Part shown: one piece after another, positions 24,250-32,472 of the stretch
How positions within the stretch are numbered: position 1 is the first letter of the stretch
Layout: each line of letters starts with the position of its first letter
NCBI GenBank assembly: GCA_905233135.1
Contig: CAJOCQ010000001.1
Span: 240,795 to 304,794, forward strand
Reading direction: 5' to 3'
DNA from: an uncultured Selenomonadaceae bacterium
GTDB lineage: Bacteria; Bacillota; Negativicutes; Selenomonadales; Selenomonadaceae
DNA: 64,000 nt
The notes under the pieces: generated by a model
Seen by the model: only the letters and a program-made list of their open reading frames with translations
What the model was told of the DNA's origin: nothing
The model's database searches: none
Position numbers and translations under genes: made by a program

Positions 24250-25197
24250 ATGTTTGAAAACAACATAATCTGTAAGCTGCTGAATATTAAATATCCGATA
24301 TTTCAGGGCGGGATGGCGTGGATTGGCACCGCCGAACTTGCCTCTGCAGTATCGAATGCAGGCGGCTTGGGTTTAATTGGCGCGGGTCATATGCCGCCCG
24401 ATATTTTACGAAAAGAAATTCAAAAGTGCAAAGGTTGGACTGATAAACCTTTTGGCGTAAATATTATGCTTATGTCGCCTTTCGTTAAAGAAGTTATGCA
24501 AGTTGTAATTGATGAGCGCGTTCCAGTTGTAACAACGGGCGCGGGAAATCCCGGCGAATATGTTCCCGCTTTAAAGGAAATTGGCGCGAAAGTTATTCCC
24601 GTTGTAGCAAGCGTTGCATTGGCGAAAAGACTTGTTAAAAGCGGAGCGGACGCGGTTATTGCCGAAGGTTGCGAATCAGGCGGACATATCGGCGAAATTT
24701 GTACAATGCCTTTAATTCCGCAAGTTGTTGACGCGGTAGAAGTTCCCGTAATTGCGGCGGGCGGCTTTGCAGATTCACGCGGAATGGCGGCGGCGTTTGC
24801 ACTCGGCGCACATGCAATTCAAATGGGCACTCGTTTTGTTTTAAGCAAAGAATGTATCGCCCACCCCAACTATAAAGAATTGGTGTTAAAAGCAAAAGAC
24901 CGTTCAACCGTTGTAACGGGCAGAAGTTTGGGGCACCCCGTGCGCGTTATTGCAAACAAATTGACCAGAACTTATATGGAAATGGAAGCTAACGGCGCGT
25001 CAAATGAAGAACTCGAAGAACTCGGCGTCGGCAAATTGCACCTTGCAACGCACAAGGGCGACGTTGAAAACGGCTCGGTTATGATTGGGCAAATTTCGGG
25101 TATGCTTGACGATATTAAATCTGTTCAAGAAATTATTGATGACATTGTAAACGGCTTGCCGCAAGCTGTAGCCAATCTTCAAAGCAATTATCTTTAA
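24250..25197 (+). CDS. fabK: FMN-dependent enoyl-ACP reductase II
   Basis: Last step of fatty-acid elongation: reduces trans-2-enoyl-ACP using NAD(P)H and FMN. The 315-residue TIM barrel has YPIFQGGMAWIG at the N-terminus, VNIMLMSP, AEGCESGGHIG and IAAGGFADSRGMAAA, as in FabK/nitronate-monooxygenase-like enzymes. Adjacent fabD supports FabK rather than nitronate monooxygenase. It has its own promoter and ends in a short inverted repeat. Confidence 0.92.
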   Translation: MFENNIICKLLNIKYPIFQGGMAWIGTAELASAVSNAGGLGLIGAGHMPPDILRKEIQKCKGWTDKPFGVNIMLMSPFVKEVMQVVIDERVPVVTTGAGNPGEYVPALKEIGAKVIPVVASVALAKRLVKSGADAVIAEGCESGGHIGEICTMPLIPQVVDAVEVPVIAAGGFADSRGMAAAFALGAHAIQMGTRFVLSKECIAHPNYKELVLKAKDRSTVVTGRSLGHPVRVIANKLTRTYMEMEANGASNEELEELGVGKLHLATHKGDVENGSVMIGQISGMLDDIKSVQEIIDDIVNGLPQAVANLQSNYL

Positions 25198-25264
25198 TAG
25201 GTGCTAGGTGCTAGGTTTTAGGGATTTTTAACTAACACCTAACGCCTAAAACCTAACACCTAAA
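25197..25264. repeat. Short degenerate repeat (TAGGTGC type), inverted
   Basis: TAGGTGCTAGGTGCTAGG and ACCTAACGCCTAAAACCTAA form opposing arms between fabK and fabD. It starts at the second stop codon of fabK. Confidence 0.8.
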
Positions 25265-25289
25265 AATCGACCGAAGGGAGATTTTCACA

Positions 25290-26219
25290 ATGGGCAAAAT
25301 TGCTTTTGTATTTCCGGGACAAGGCGCACAAGCTGTAGGAATGGGCAAAGATTTTTATGACAACTTCGACGTTGCCAAAAAACTTTTTGAAGAGGCTGAC
25401 GACGCGCTGGGCTATTCTATAAAAAAAATGTGCTTTGAAGGCTCGGAAGACGATTTAAAATTAACCGCCAACACTCAACCTGCAATTTTGATTGTAAGCG
25501 TAATAGCGGCGGAACTTTTGAAGGCTGAAGGAATTAACGCCGAAGTTGCAGGCGGGCACAGTTTGGGCGAATATTCGGCACTTGTAACGGCGGGCGCGTT
25601 AAATTTCCGTGACGCCGTGATTTTGGTACACAAGCGCGGGCAATTTATGCAAGAAGCAGTTCCTGTCGGCGAAGGCTCAATGGCGGCAATTATCGGGCTT
25701 GACGATAAAATTATTGTCGATACTTGCAACGAAATTTCTGACGAAGTGCAAGCCGTTAATTTCAACTGTCCCGGTCAAACTGTCATTGCGGGGACTGTTA
25801 AGGGCGTAGATGCCGCCGTTGAAAAGTTGAAAGCGGCGGGCGCAAAAAAAGCTGTTGTACTTCCTGTAAGTGCGCCTTTCCATTCAACTTTAATGAAACC
25901 CGCCGCAGAAAAACTTTCTGTTGAACTTGATAAAATCGAAATTAAAAATGCCGCGTACCCAATCGCCGCAAATTTTAACGGCAAGATTGAAACAGCCGCC
26001 GCCGAAATTAAAAGCAACCTCGTCGCGCAGGCTGACCACCCCGTGAAATGGATTGACTGCGTTAAATCTATGCAAGATTTCGGCGCAGATATTTTTGTTG
26101 AATGCGGACCGGGTAAAACGCTTTGCGGCTTCAATCGCCGTATCGACAAACAAATTAAAAGTCTCAACGTCGAAAATATCGACAGCTTAAAAAAGACGCT
26201 TGAAGATTTAAGAAATTAA
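25290..26219 (+). CDS. fabD: Malonyl-CoA:ACP transacylase
   Basis: Loads malonyl groups on ACP. The 309 residues have FPGQGAQ near 7, the active-site GHSLGEYS near 91, VNFNCPGQTVIAG and the SAPFHS histidine motif. The usual downstream fabG, acpP and fabF are absent: the next 260 bases are a short repeat and repeat copy D. Confidence 0.95.
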   Translation: MGKIAFVFPGQGAQAVGMGKDFYDNFDVAKKLFEEADDALGYSIKKMCFEGSEDDLKLTANTQPAILIVSVIAAELLKAEGINAEVAGGHSLGEYSALVTAGALNFRDAVILVHKRGQFMQEAVPVGEGSMAAIIGLDDKIIVDTCNEISDEVQAVNFNCPGQTVIAGTVKGVDAAVEKLKAAGAKKAVVLPVSAPFHSTLMKPAAEKLSVELDKIEIKNAAYPIAANFNGKIETAAAEIKSNLVAQADHPVKWIDCVKSMQDFGADIFVECGPGKTLCGFNRRIDKQIKSLNVENIDSLKKTLEDLRN

Positions 26220-26262
26220 ATTAGGAAACAGGAAACAGGAGGAAGGGCAAAGGGAATTGAGA
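26219..26262. repeat. Short degenerate repeat (GGAAACAGG type)
   Basis: AATTAGGAAACAGGAAACAG then GAGGAAGGGCAAAGGGAATT immediately after the fabD stop. It is like the arms at 15651 and 18366. Confidence 0.65.
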
Positions 26263-26265
26263 AAC

Positions 26266-26436
26266 CCGCCCGTCTCTCAGCCGCAGCGCGCGGTAACGAT
26301 GGAGCGTAGGAAAAAGTAGAGGCCCCAAAGGGGGCCACCAGTTATTAAGAGCGTCCCGAACCCGAGCGGCACTGACGGGCGGGAAAAAAAGCACTTTTCT
26401 TTGGTACTTTCTTTTTTGCTTTGGAAAAAGAAAGTA
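26266..26436 (-). repeat. Modular palindromic repeat, copy D
   Basis: A type-1 body (CGCCCGTCTCTCAGCCGCAG at one end, GAGCGGCACTGACGGGCGGG at the other, inner GGCCCCAAAGGGGGCC) with head GCACTTTTCTTTGGTACTTTC and the GCTTTGG hairpin. It is antisense to the flanking plus-strand genes. Confidence 0.85.
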
Positions 26437-26483
26437 CATTAAAAAAATTTAATTATAAAAAATATTTCAAAGAAGTAATAATA

Positions 26484-26852
26484 ATGTTTAAATTTGCACA
26501 TAACAATTTGAATGTTTCAGATTTGCCGCGCAGTTTGAAATTTTACAAAGACGCGCTTAATTTGTCTGAAGTAAGCCGCCTTGAGTTTGAGGATTTTACT
26601 TTGGTATATTTGGCGGATTCTTTCAACAGCCAACACCAATTAGAATTGCAATGGTTTAAAAATCGTCAAACACCTTATGATGTCGGCGAAAATTTTCATA
26701 TTGCGTTTACTGTAAAAAATTTCGACGCCGCGTACGAAAAGCATAAAAATATGAACTGCATTTGCAAAGACGTTAAAGATTTGGGAATTTATTTTATTAA
26801 AGACCCCGACGGCTATTTGATTGAAGTTTTGCCCGAAAATTGGGGGAAATAA
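26484..26852 (+). CDS. VOC/glyoxalase family protein 1
   Basis: A 122-residue single-domain vicinal-oxygen-chelate protein (HNNLNVSDLPRSLKFYKDAL, then KDPDGYLIEVLPENWG at the end), resembling lactoylglutathione lyases. Metal ligands of glyoxalase I are at His near 6, the Glu region near 51-58, His near 72 and Glu near 116; all have candidates. The ATG at 26484 is used; in-frame sequence upstream is repeat copy D. It is followed by a tandem paralogue. Confidence 0.75.
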   Translation: MFKFAHNNLNVSDLPRSLKFYKDALNLSEVSRLEFEDFTLVYLADSFNSQHQLELQWFKNRQTPYDVGENFHIAFTVKNFDAAYEKHKNMNCICKDVKDLGIYFIKDPDGYLIEVLPENWGK

Positions 26853-26873
26853 ATTTTATAGAGGCGAAGGAAC

Positions 26874-27263
26874 TTGCCACATTTTAAATTTGACCATAGT
26901 AATTTGACAGTTTTTGACATTGACCGCAGTTTGAAATTTTATGAAGAGGCTCTCGGCTTAACAGAATTTGCGCGCCTTGAAACTAAAAGTTATATTTTTG
27001 TTTATATGGGCGATTCTTACAGAAGCGACCACGTTTTGGAATTGCAACAGCTCAAAAATAGAAATATTCCTTACAACGTTGGAGACAGTCTTTCGCACCT
27101 TGCTTTTATGGTTGACGATTTCAACGCCGCTTACCAAAAGCATAAGCAAATGAATTGCATTTTCAAAGAGCATAAAATTGCAGGCTTGTATTGGATTAAA
27201 GACCCTGACGGTTATTTGATTGAAATTGTGCCGAAGGATTGGGGAACGGGTTTCAGATATTGA
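26874..27263 (+). CDS. VOC/glyoxalase family protein 2
   Basis: A 129-residue paralogue of the preceding gene with the same layout (DHSNLTVFDIDRSLKFYEEA, ELQQLKNRNIPYNVGD, IKDPDGYLIEIVPKDWG). A TTG start at 26874 follows GGCGAAGGAA. The pair arose by tandem duplication. VOC proteins usually act as dimers, so a heterodimer is possible. Substrate unknown. Confidence 0.75.
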   Translation: MPHFKFDHSNLTVFDIDRSLKFYEEALGLTEFARLETKSYIFVYMGDSYRSDHVLELQQLKNRNIPYNVGDSLSHLAFMVDDFNAAYQKHKQMNCIFKEHKIAGLYWIKDPDGYLIEIVPKDWGTGFRY

Positions 27264-27279
27264 AAGAAAGGCGTTGGCA

Positions 27280-27450
27280 ATGAAAAAATTTTTGCTTGTG
27301 ACGTTAATTCTAATTTCTTATCGACATACTTTCCATTACAGAAATTGTGTTTCTGTTTACCAAATGTGGAAAAAACATCAAGTGCCGCTTGCAACCCGTG
27401 AAGAGGCTATTCAAAAAGGCTATCGCCCTTGCGGCAACTGCAGACCTTAA
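27280..27450 (+). CDS. Small exported protein with Ada-like zinc motif
   Basis: A 56-residue protein. A short hydrophobic N-terminus (MKKFLLVTLILISY) suggests membrane attachment or export. The remainder, FHYRNCVSV followed by GYRPCGNCRP, is the Cys/His pattern of small Ada-type metal-binding modules usually found at the end of nucleases or competence proteins. Here it stands alone. The ATG at 27280 lies behind AAGGCG. It precedes recR by 18 bases. Confidence 0.6.
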   Translation: MKKFLLVTLILISYRHTFHYRNCVSVYQMWKKHQVPLATREEAIQKGYRPCGNCRP

Positions 27451-27468
27451 AATTTTGGTGAAGTTAAT

Positions 27469-28068
27469 ATGAGTTCAAAAGCTATGACGGCTTTAATTGA
27501 GTCATTAATGAAATTGCCGGGCGTCGGTGCGAAAACTGCCGCTCGGCTTGCTTATCATATCGTAGAAATGAAAAATGACGACGTGGAAAACCTCGCCGCC
27601 GCTATTAAAAATATTAAAACTGAAACTCATTCCTGCGCGATTTGTTTCAATACGATTGACAAAAATTTTGACGTTTGCGAAATTTGCAGTTCCGATAAAC
27701 GCGACGCGCAAACAATTTGCGTTGTCAAAGATGCAAAGGATTTGGACGCAATAGAACGCGCGGGTTTTTACACGGGCAAATATCACGTTACGGGCGGCTT
27801 AATTTCGCCAATGGCGGGCGTTACGCAAGAAGATATTCACTTGAAAGAATTGGTGGAGCGTGTTTACAACAACGATATTCACGAAGTTATTATTGCCTTT
27901 GAGCCGAATGTTGAAGGCACTGCAACCGCGCACTTTATCGCTAAACTTTTAAAGCCTGCCAACGTCAAAGTTACTAAACTCGCGCAGGGTATGTCAGTTG
28001 GCGCAGATTTTGCAGGCACTGACAGCGTTACTATCGCAAAAGCTATTGAAAATCGAGTTCCAATTTGA
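27469..28068 (+). CDS. recR: Recombination protein RecR
   Basis: RecR works with RecO and RecF to load RecA at gaps. The helix-hairpin-helix (LPGVGAKTAARLA, about 16-28), the zinc cluster C-x2-C...C-x2-C (CAICFN...CEICSS), and the Toprim domain (VVKDAKDLDAIE to GTATAHFIAKLL) are all present over 199 residues. Its usual partners dnaX and ybaB are not upstream, but bofA follows as in Bacillus. Confidence 0.95.
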   Translation: MSSKAMTALIESLMKLPGVGAKTAARLAYHIVEMKNDDVENLAAAIKNIKTETHSCAICFNTIDKNFDVCEICSSDKRDAQTICVVKDAKDLDAIERAGFYTGKYHVTGGLISPMAGVTQEDIHLKELVERVYNNDIHEVIIAFEPNVEGTATAHFIAKLLKPANVKVTKLAQGMSVGADFAGTDSVTIAKAIENRVPI

Positions 28069-28083
28069 AAGGAGTATTTGAAA

Positions 28084-28335
28084 ATGCTTGGCTTTGATTT
28101 GGGAGTTTTAGTCGGTCCGCTTGTCGGCGTTGCAATTATTTTGATTTTAATTCATCTTGTGGCACTGCCTTTTTGGCTCTTGAAAAACAGTCTTTTGGGC
28201 GCGGTTATTCTGTACCTTCTCAACTTTCTGCATATTTTTGCAATAAAAATTACTTTTATCCATTGTTTAATTGTCGGCGTTTTCGGCGTACCCGGAATTA
28301 TAGGGCTTGTCATTTATTTAAATTATTTTAAGTAA
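28084..28335 (+). CDS. bofA: BofA-like pro-sigma-K processing inhibitor family protein
   Basis: An 83-residue membrane protein with two or three hydrophobic helices. The end (FGVPGIIGLVIYLN) is the conserved BofA signature. In Bacillus BofA holds back sigma-K processing during sporulation and lies directly after recR, exactly as here. No sporulation genes are seen in the window, so the present role is unclear. The ATG at 28084 follows AAAGGAG; a TTG at 28078 is less well spaced. Confidence 0.85.
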   Translation: MLGFDLGVLVGPLVGVAIILILIHLVALPFWLLKNSLLGAVILYLLNFLHIFAIKITFIHCLIVGVFGVPGIIGLVIYLNYFK

Positions 28336-28389
28336 ATTTTAATTTTACAAAAACGGCTTAAAACGCCCAAATTTTAAAAATTTTGCAAA

Positions 28390-28461
28390 GGGTATACTTT
28401 TATACTAAAAAATATTTGAAGGCGGCTTGTAAGCGAAATTAGCCGCGTTAAAATCGATTCT
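28390..28461 (-). repeat. 70-bp element with GTATACTTTTATAC palindrome, copy X1
   Basis: On the minus strand it reads AATCGATTTTAACGCGGC, a variable stretch, GCCGCCTTCAAAT, then TTTTTAGTATAAAAGTATAC. Copies X2 and X3 lie at 44232-44302 and 62971-63043. It sits directly before the ABC-F gene, where TATACT could act as a -10 box or operator. Confidence 0.65.
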
Positions 28462-28479
28462 GATTAAAAGCAGGTTAAA

Positions 28480-30132
28480 ATGATTCAACTGGATAAAGTT
28501 ACAAAATTTTTCGGCGAACGCCTGATTTTTTCTGACGTAAGTTTTAAAATTATGGACGGCGAAAAAATCGGCATAGTCGGCAAAAACGGCGCGGGTAAAT
28601 CCACGCTTTTAAAAATTATAATCGGCGCGGAAGAATTTGAAGGCGGCAATATCAGCGGCTTGCACAAAGAGGACATCGGCTACGCTGAACAAATTCCGCA
28701 CTTTACAAAGTCAACGTTGCTTGCAGAAATGTTGAGCGCGGGCGTCGAAGAATTTCAAGTCAAAAAAATTCTTTTCGGCTTGGGTTTCACTGAAGCTGAA
28801 CTTTTGAAAAATCCCAACAACTTCAGCGGCGGCGAAACTGCCAAAATTGCGCTTGCAAAGTCTTTGCTTGCCGAGCCGCGCGTTTTGATTCTTGACGAGC
28901 CGACAAATCACCTTGACATTTACGCTATAGATTTTTTGGAAGATTTTCTGAAAAATTATCGCTACACGGTTATTGCCGTCACGCACGACAGGCATTTTTT
29001 GCAAAATTGCGTTGATAAAATTATTGATATGGAAAATTGCAAGGCGACGGTTTATTCTGCCAACTATGAAAAATTTGTGCAGCTTAAGGCCGAACGCCGC
29101 GCCTTTGAACTTAAAGCTTACGAAAAGCAACAGGAAGAAATTGCTAAGCTTGAAGATTTTGTGCGCCGAAATAAAGTTCGCGCTTCAACCGCCAAACGCG
29201 CTCGCAGTCGCCAAAATATTTTGGACAGAATGGAACGCCTCGAAAAGCCGCCTTCAGCTGAAACTGTCAATGTTAAACTTGCTGACGCCGCCGAATCCGC
29301 CAACCGCGTTTTGATTTTGGAAAATGTCAATTTCAAAAACATTATCAAAAATTTTTCAATGGAAATTCGCAAGGGCGAAAAAGTCGGCTTGATTGGGCGT
29401 AACGGCGTAGGAAAATCTACGCTTTTAAAAATTATCGTCGGTGATTTAAAAAATGATTCGGGCTTTATAAAAATTGGCAACCGCGTTAAAATCGGTTACC
29501 TTTCGCAGGGTCATGAAGAACTAAACGAAAATTTTACCGCCATTGAGGAATTGCAAAACGAATTTAATTTGACGGACGAACGCGCTCGCGCCGAACTTGC
29601 ACGCCTTGATTTATTCGCGCAGGTTGTCGAAAAACCTATTGCCGCAATGTCGGGCGGCGAAAAAACGCGCGTTGCTCTTGCAAAATTAATTCTTACAGGC
29701 GCAAATTTTTTAATCCTTGACGAGCCGACAAACCATTTGGATTTGCCCGCGCGTGAAGCTATTGAAAGTGCTCTTAAAAATTTTGACGGCACAATTTTAA
29801 TTGTTACGCACGACAGATATTTATTGGACGCCGTAACAAGCCGCGTTATCGAATTTGAAGAAAAACCCGCGCCCGTTGCAAAAGTCGAAAAAGTTTCAAA
29901 GCCTAAGCCGCAAAAAGATTCATTCCAACAAAAAAAATCTGCGCCGCCCGAAAAAACTTCCCAACAACTCGACAAGTTGGAAGCGCAAATTAAAATGGCT
30001 GAAATGGAACTCAAGATGATTGAACACGAAATAAACGCGGCAACTTCGCCCGAAAAACTTTCCGAACTTGCCGCCGCGCACGAAAATAAAATTTTGGAAA
30101 TTGACGCGCTGTATAACGATTGGCTTTCTTAA
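28480..30132 (+). CDS. ABC-F family ATPase (ribosome-associated type)
   Basis: A 550-residue soluble protein with two ABC modules (Walker A GKNGAGKST near 36 and GRNGVGKST near 307; signatures FSGGETAK and MSGGEKTR; Walker B LILDEPTNHLD twice) and no membrane part. The linker (about 200-265, RRNKVRASTAKRARSRQNILDRM) is the P-site-tRNA-interaction type of ABC-F translation factors. A charged coiled coil ends the protein. It may relieve stalled ribosomes or protect against antibiotics; which is not decided by sequence. Element X1 lies upstream and repeat E downstream. Confidence 0.9.
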   Translation: MIQLDKVTKFFGERLIFSDVSFKIMDGEKIGIVGKNGAGKSTLLKIIIGAEEFEGGNISGLHKEDIGYAEQIPHFTKSTLLAEMLSAGVEEFQVKKILFGLGFTEAELLKNPNNFSGGETAKIALAKSLLAEPRVLILDEPTNHLDIYAIDFLEDFLKNYRYTVIAVTHDRHFLQNCVDKIIDMENCKATVYSANYEKFVQLKAERRAFELKAYEKQQEEIAKLEDFVRRNKVRASTAKRARSRQNILDRMERLEKPPSAETVNVKLADAAESANRVLILENVNFKNIIKNFSMEIRKGEKVGLIGRNGVGKSTLLKIIVGDLKNDSGFIKIGNRVKIGYLSQGHEELNENFTAIEELQNEFNLTDERARAELARLDLFAQVVEKPIAAMSGGEKTRVALAKLILTGANFLILDEPTNHLDLPAREAIESALKNFDGTILIVTHDRYLLDAVTSRVIEFEEKPAPVAKVEKVSKPKPQKDSFQQKKSAPPEKTSQQLDKLEAQIKMAEMELKMIEHEINAATSPEKLSELAAAHENKILEIDALYNDWLS

Positions 30133-30409
30133 TAAAAAAAAGAGGCGCACAGGACGTGCGCCTCGTACCCTCGCGCAGGACGCGCGGCACTTGCTATTTG
30201 CTAAATGAAAACTGCAACCCGTCAATGCTTGTAATATCCGCCCGTCACTAAAGCCGCAGCGCGCGGTAACTTAAATGCGTCAGAAAAAGTAGAGGCCCCA
30301 AAGGGGGCCGCCTGTTACTAAGTGCGTCCAGAAACCGAGCGGCCCTGACGGGCGAAAAAAGCACTTTTCTTTGGTTCTTTCTTTTTTGCTTCGGAAAAAG
30401 AAAGAACAT
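30133..30409 (-). repeat. Modular palindromic repeat, copy E (with extra hairpin)
   Basis: Directly after the ABC-F stop lies a GGCGCACAGGACGTGCGCC hairpin (30143-30162) as in copies C and F. A type-1 body follows from 30239 (CGCCCGTCACTAAAGCCGC ... CGAGCGGCCCTGACGGGCG) with head GCACTTTTCTTTGGTTCTTTC. It is antisense to the flanking plus-strand genes. The rest of the gap to 30528 has no gene. Confidence 0.85.
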
Positions 30410-30528
30410 TTAAAATTTAAAATTTAAACTTACATTAAAACCTAAAACGCCAAAACACGTAGAATAAACTTGACGTAATAAAGAATTTATGCAAAAATTA
30501 ACTACTCATATAAAAGGAGTGATTGTTC

Positions 30529-31305
30529 GTGGGAAGTCAAACACCTGCACTTGATAAACTTTTTGATGAATGGGCAAGAAAACACGCAGAAAAAATTTCT
30601 ACAGAAGCACCTTACGCAATGACGCATGAAGCTCCGTACGGCGGCTTTGTTCGTGACGGTATAGTTAATCTTGAAAATTGGAAAAAGCAGAAAGTCAGAA
30701 TTTGCTTTTTGTTGAATGAAGCCGGCGGTTATGATGATATTGAAAAATTTCCAAACGGGCATGACGTTGCCGCTGAATGGAACGAAAAAGGCGCGTGGAC
30801 AATGTTTTTGTTCAAAATTGCAATTTGGGCAAAGGCTGTTCAAGACGCCTTCGTTCCGCCCGTTACCTATAACAAAAAAGAAATTCTGCGCTTGCGCCCC
30901 GAATTAATTCGTTCGCTTGCCGTTGTAAATATCAAAAAAAGCGACGGGCAAAAACGCAGTGATTTTGATTTAATTCAAAGATTCGCAACCGAAGACGCCG
31001 CCGAAATTCGCCGAGAATTGGAACTCGTCAACCCGAATATTATTATTTGCGGCGAAAATTTTAAATTCCTGCGCGGTCCACGCCCCGAAGGCGCGGACGA
31101 AAATACAAAGCGCGAAAAAGTTTTCTATGACGACGAAATTAACAAAATTGCAAAATTGACTTACCAATGGGGCAGTAAATTAATTTTCAGTTTCTGGACG
31201 CCTGCCAATTTTGTCGGCACAATGTCTTCAAACACCATCAATTATTATGCTGTTCGTGAAATTTGTCGCGGCTCGTTGAAAGTTTTCACAAGCAAGAAAA
31301 AATGA
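30529..31305 (+). CDS. Hypothetical protein, possibly uracil-DNA-glycosylase fold
   Basis: A 258-residue protein starting at GTG after AAAGGAG. The core pattern CFLLNEAGG..., W...M.LFKIAIWA, LAVVNIKKSDGQKRSD, and LVNPNIIICGENF resembles the layout of uracil-DNA-glycosylase-superfamily proteins, where a strand-end motif and a later P-x-V/I-I-x-x-x-G segment form the pocket. I am not certain of this. It stands alone between repeat E and a terminator. A base-excision or defence role would be speculation. Confidence 0.55.
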   Translation: MGSQTPALDKLFDEWARKHAEKISTEAPYAMTHEAPYGGFVRDGIVNLENWKKQKVRICFLLNEAGGYDDIEKFPNGHDVAAEWNEKGAWTMFLFKIAIWAKAVQDAFVPPVTYNKKEILRLRPELIRSLAVVNIKKSDGQKRSDFDLIQRFATEDAAEIRRELELVNPNIIICGENFKFLRGPRPEGADENTKREKVFYDDEINKIAKLTYQWGSKLIFSFWTPANFVGTMSSNTINYYAVREICRGSLKVFTSKKK

Positions 31306-31331
31306 AGTTCCTCCCAATGTTTTATTTTTTT

Positions 31332-31361
31332 GAATCACCGTTTCGGCGGTGATTTTTTTGT
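31332..31361 (+). terminator. Rho-independent terminator
   Basis: AATCACCG and CGGTGATT form the stem around TTTCGG and are followed by seven T. Confidence 0.85.
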
Positions 31362-31370
31362 TGAATAAAA

Positions 31371-31390
31371 AATTAGTGGTACTACTAATT
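31371..31390. promoter_or_regulatory. 20-bp palindromic operator candidate
   Basis: AATTAGTGGTACTACTAATT is a near-perfect dyad about 50-70 bases upstream of the promoter for the DUF362 and flavodoxin genes. The form fits a dimeric repressor or activator site; no regulator gene is adjacent. Confidence 0.5.
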
Positions 31391-31437
31391 AAATGCTTAA
31401 AGTTAGAGAAACTTATAAATTTTGCGCAAAACTAAAA

Positions 31438-31467
31438 TTGATTTTAAAGTTGAAATTATTTTATAAT
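31438..31467 (+). promoter_or_regulatory. Promoter of the DUF362-flavodoxin unit
   Basis: TTGATT at 31438-31443 and a perfect TATAAT at 31462-31467 with an 18-base spacer. GGAGGGG precedes the gene start. Confidence 0.65.
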
Positions 31468-31493
31468 ACAAAAAAATATTGGAGGGGTTTACT

Positions 31494-32459
31494 ATGTCAG
31501 AAATTTCACGGCGTAATTTTGTAAAATTGGCGGGCGTCACTGCGGCGGGCGTTGCATTGTATAACTTCGGCGGCGAAAATGTTACCGCACAACCTGCCGC
31601 CGAAAAGTCAAAAGTTTACTTTACAAAAAATATTGACGCGGAACATTTAATTCAACTTTACCAAAAAATAAATTCAGAAATTTGCGGCAAAGTTGCAATT
31701 AAATTGCATAGCGGCGAGCCGCACGGTCCAAACATTTTGCCGCGCGATATGGTACAAAAATTTCAGGCGCAAATTCCAAATTCAACAATCATTGAAGCAA
31801 ATACCGCGTACGGCGGCGCGCGCGCCAACACTGCAAGTCACAAAAAAACTTTGCAGACAAACGGCTGGACTTTTTCGCAGGTTGACATTATCGACGAAGA
31901 AGGCGATATTAATTTCCCTGTCAACGGCGGCTTTCATTTGAAAGAAGTTGCTGTCGGTTCGCACTTGGCAAATTACGATTCGCTTGTTGTCTTGACGCAC
32001 TTTAAAGGGCACGCAATGGGCGGCTTCGGCGGCAGCTTGAAAAATATTGCTATCGGTTGTGCAAGCGGCAAAAAGGGCAAGTTGCAAGTTCACGGCGTCC
32101 CGAAATTCGGCAAATGGATTTTGGGCGAGCCGTTAATGGAACTTATGGCGGACAGTGGCAAGGCAATTTGTGACCACTTCGGCAAAAAAATTGTTTTCCT
32201 GAATGTTATGCGGCGAATGAGTGTCGATTGTGACTGCGCAGGAACTTCAGCCGCCGAGCCTACCATTGCCGATATTGGAATGGTTGCAAGCACTGATATT
32301 TTGGCGATTGACCAAGCTTGCGTCGATATGGTTTTTGCCGCGCCCGACGGCAAAGATTTAGTCGAAAGAATTAAAAGCCGCTCCGGCTTGCGTCAATTAA
32401 CCGCTATGAAAGAATTGCATATGGGCAATAATCAGTACGATTTAATTTCGATAGATTAA
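31494..32459 (+). CDS. Tat-exported DUF362 protein
   Basis: A 321-residue protein with a twin-arginine signal (SRRNFVKLAGVTAAGVALY, about 4-22), so it is folded before export. The mature part is a DUF362 domain (VAIKLHSGEPHGPNIL; THFKGHAMGGFGGSLKNIAIG; D.DC.GTSAAE). It lacks the C-terminal 2[4Fe-4S] segment that many DUF362 proteins carry. Tat export suggests it holds a cofactor or metal. It is followed 13 bases later by an exported flavodoxin. Confidence 0.82.
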   Translation: MSEISRRNFVKLAGVTAAGVALYNFGGENVTAQPAAEKSKVYFTKNIDAEHLIQLYQKINSEICGKVAIKLHSGEPHGPNILPRDMVQKFQAQIPNSTIIEANTAYGGARANTASHKKTLQTNGWTFSQVDIIDEEGDINFPVNGGFHLKEVAVGSHLANYDSLVVLTHFKGHAMGGFGGSLKNIAIGCASGKKGKLQVHGVPKFGKWILGEPLMELMADSGKAICDHFGKKIVFLNVMRRMSVDCDCAGTSAAEPTIADIGMVASTDILAIDQACVDMVFAAPDGKDLVERIKSRSGLRQLTAMKELHMGNNQYDLISID

Positions 32460-32472
32460 GGAGTTGTTACAG

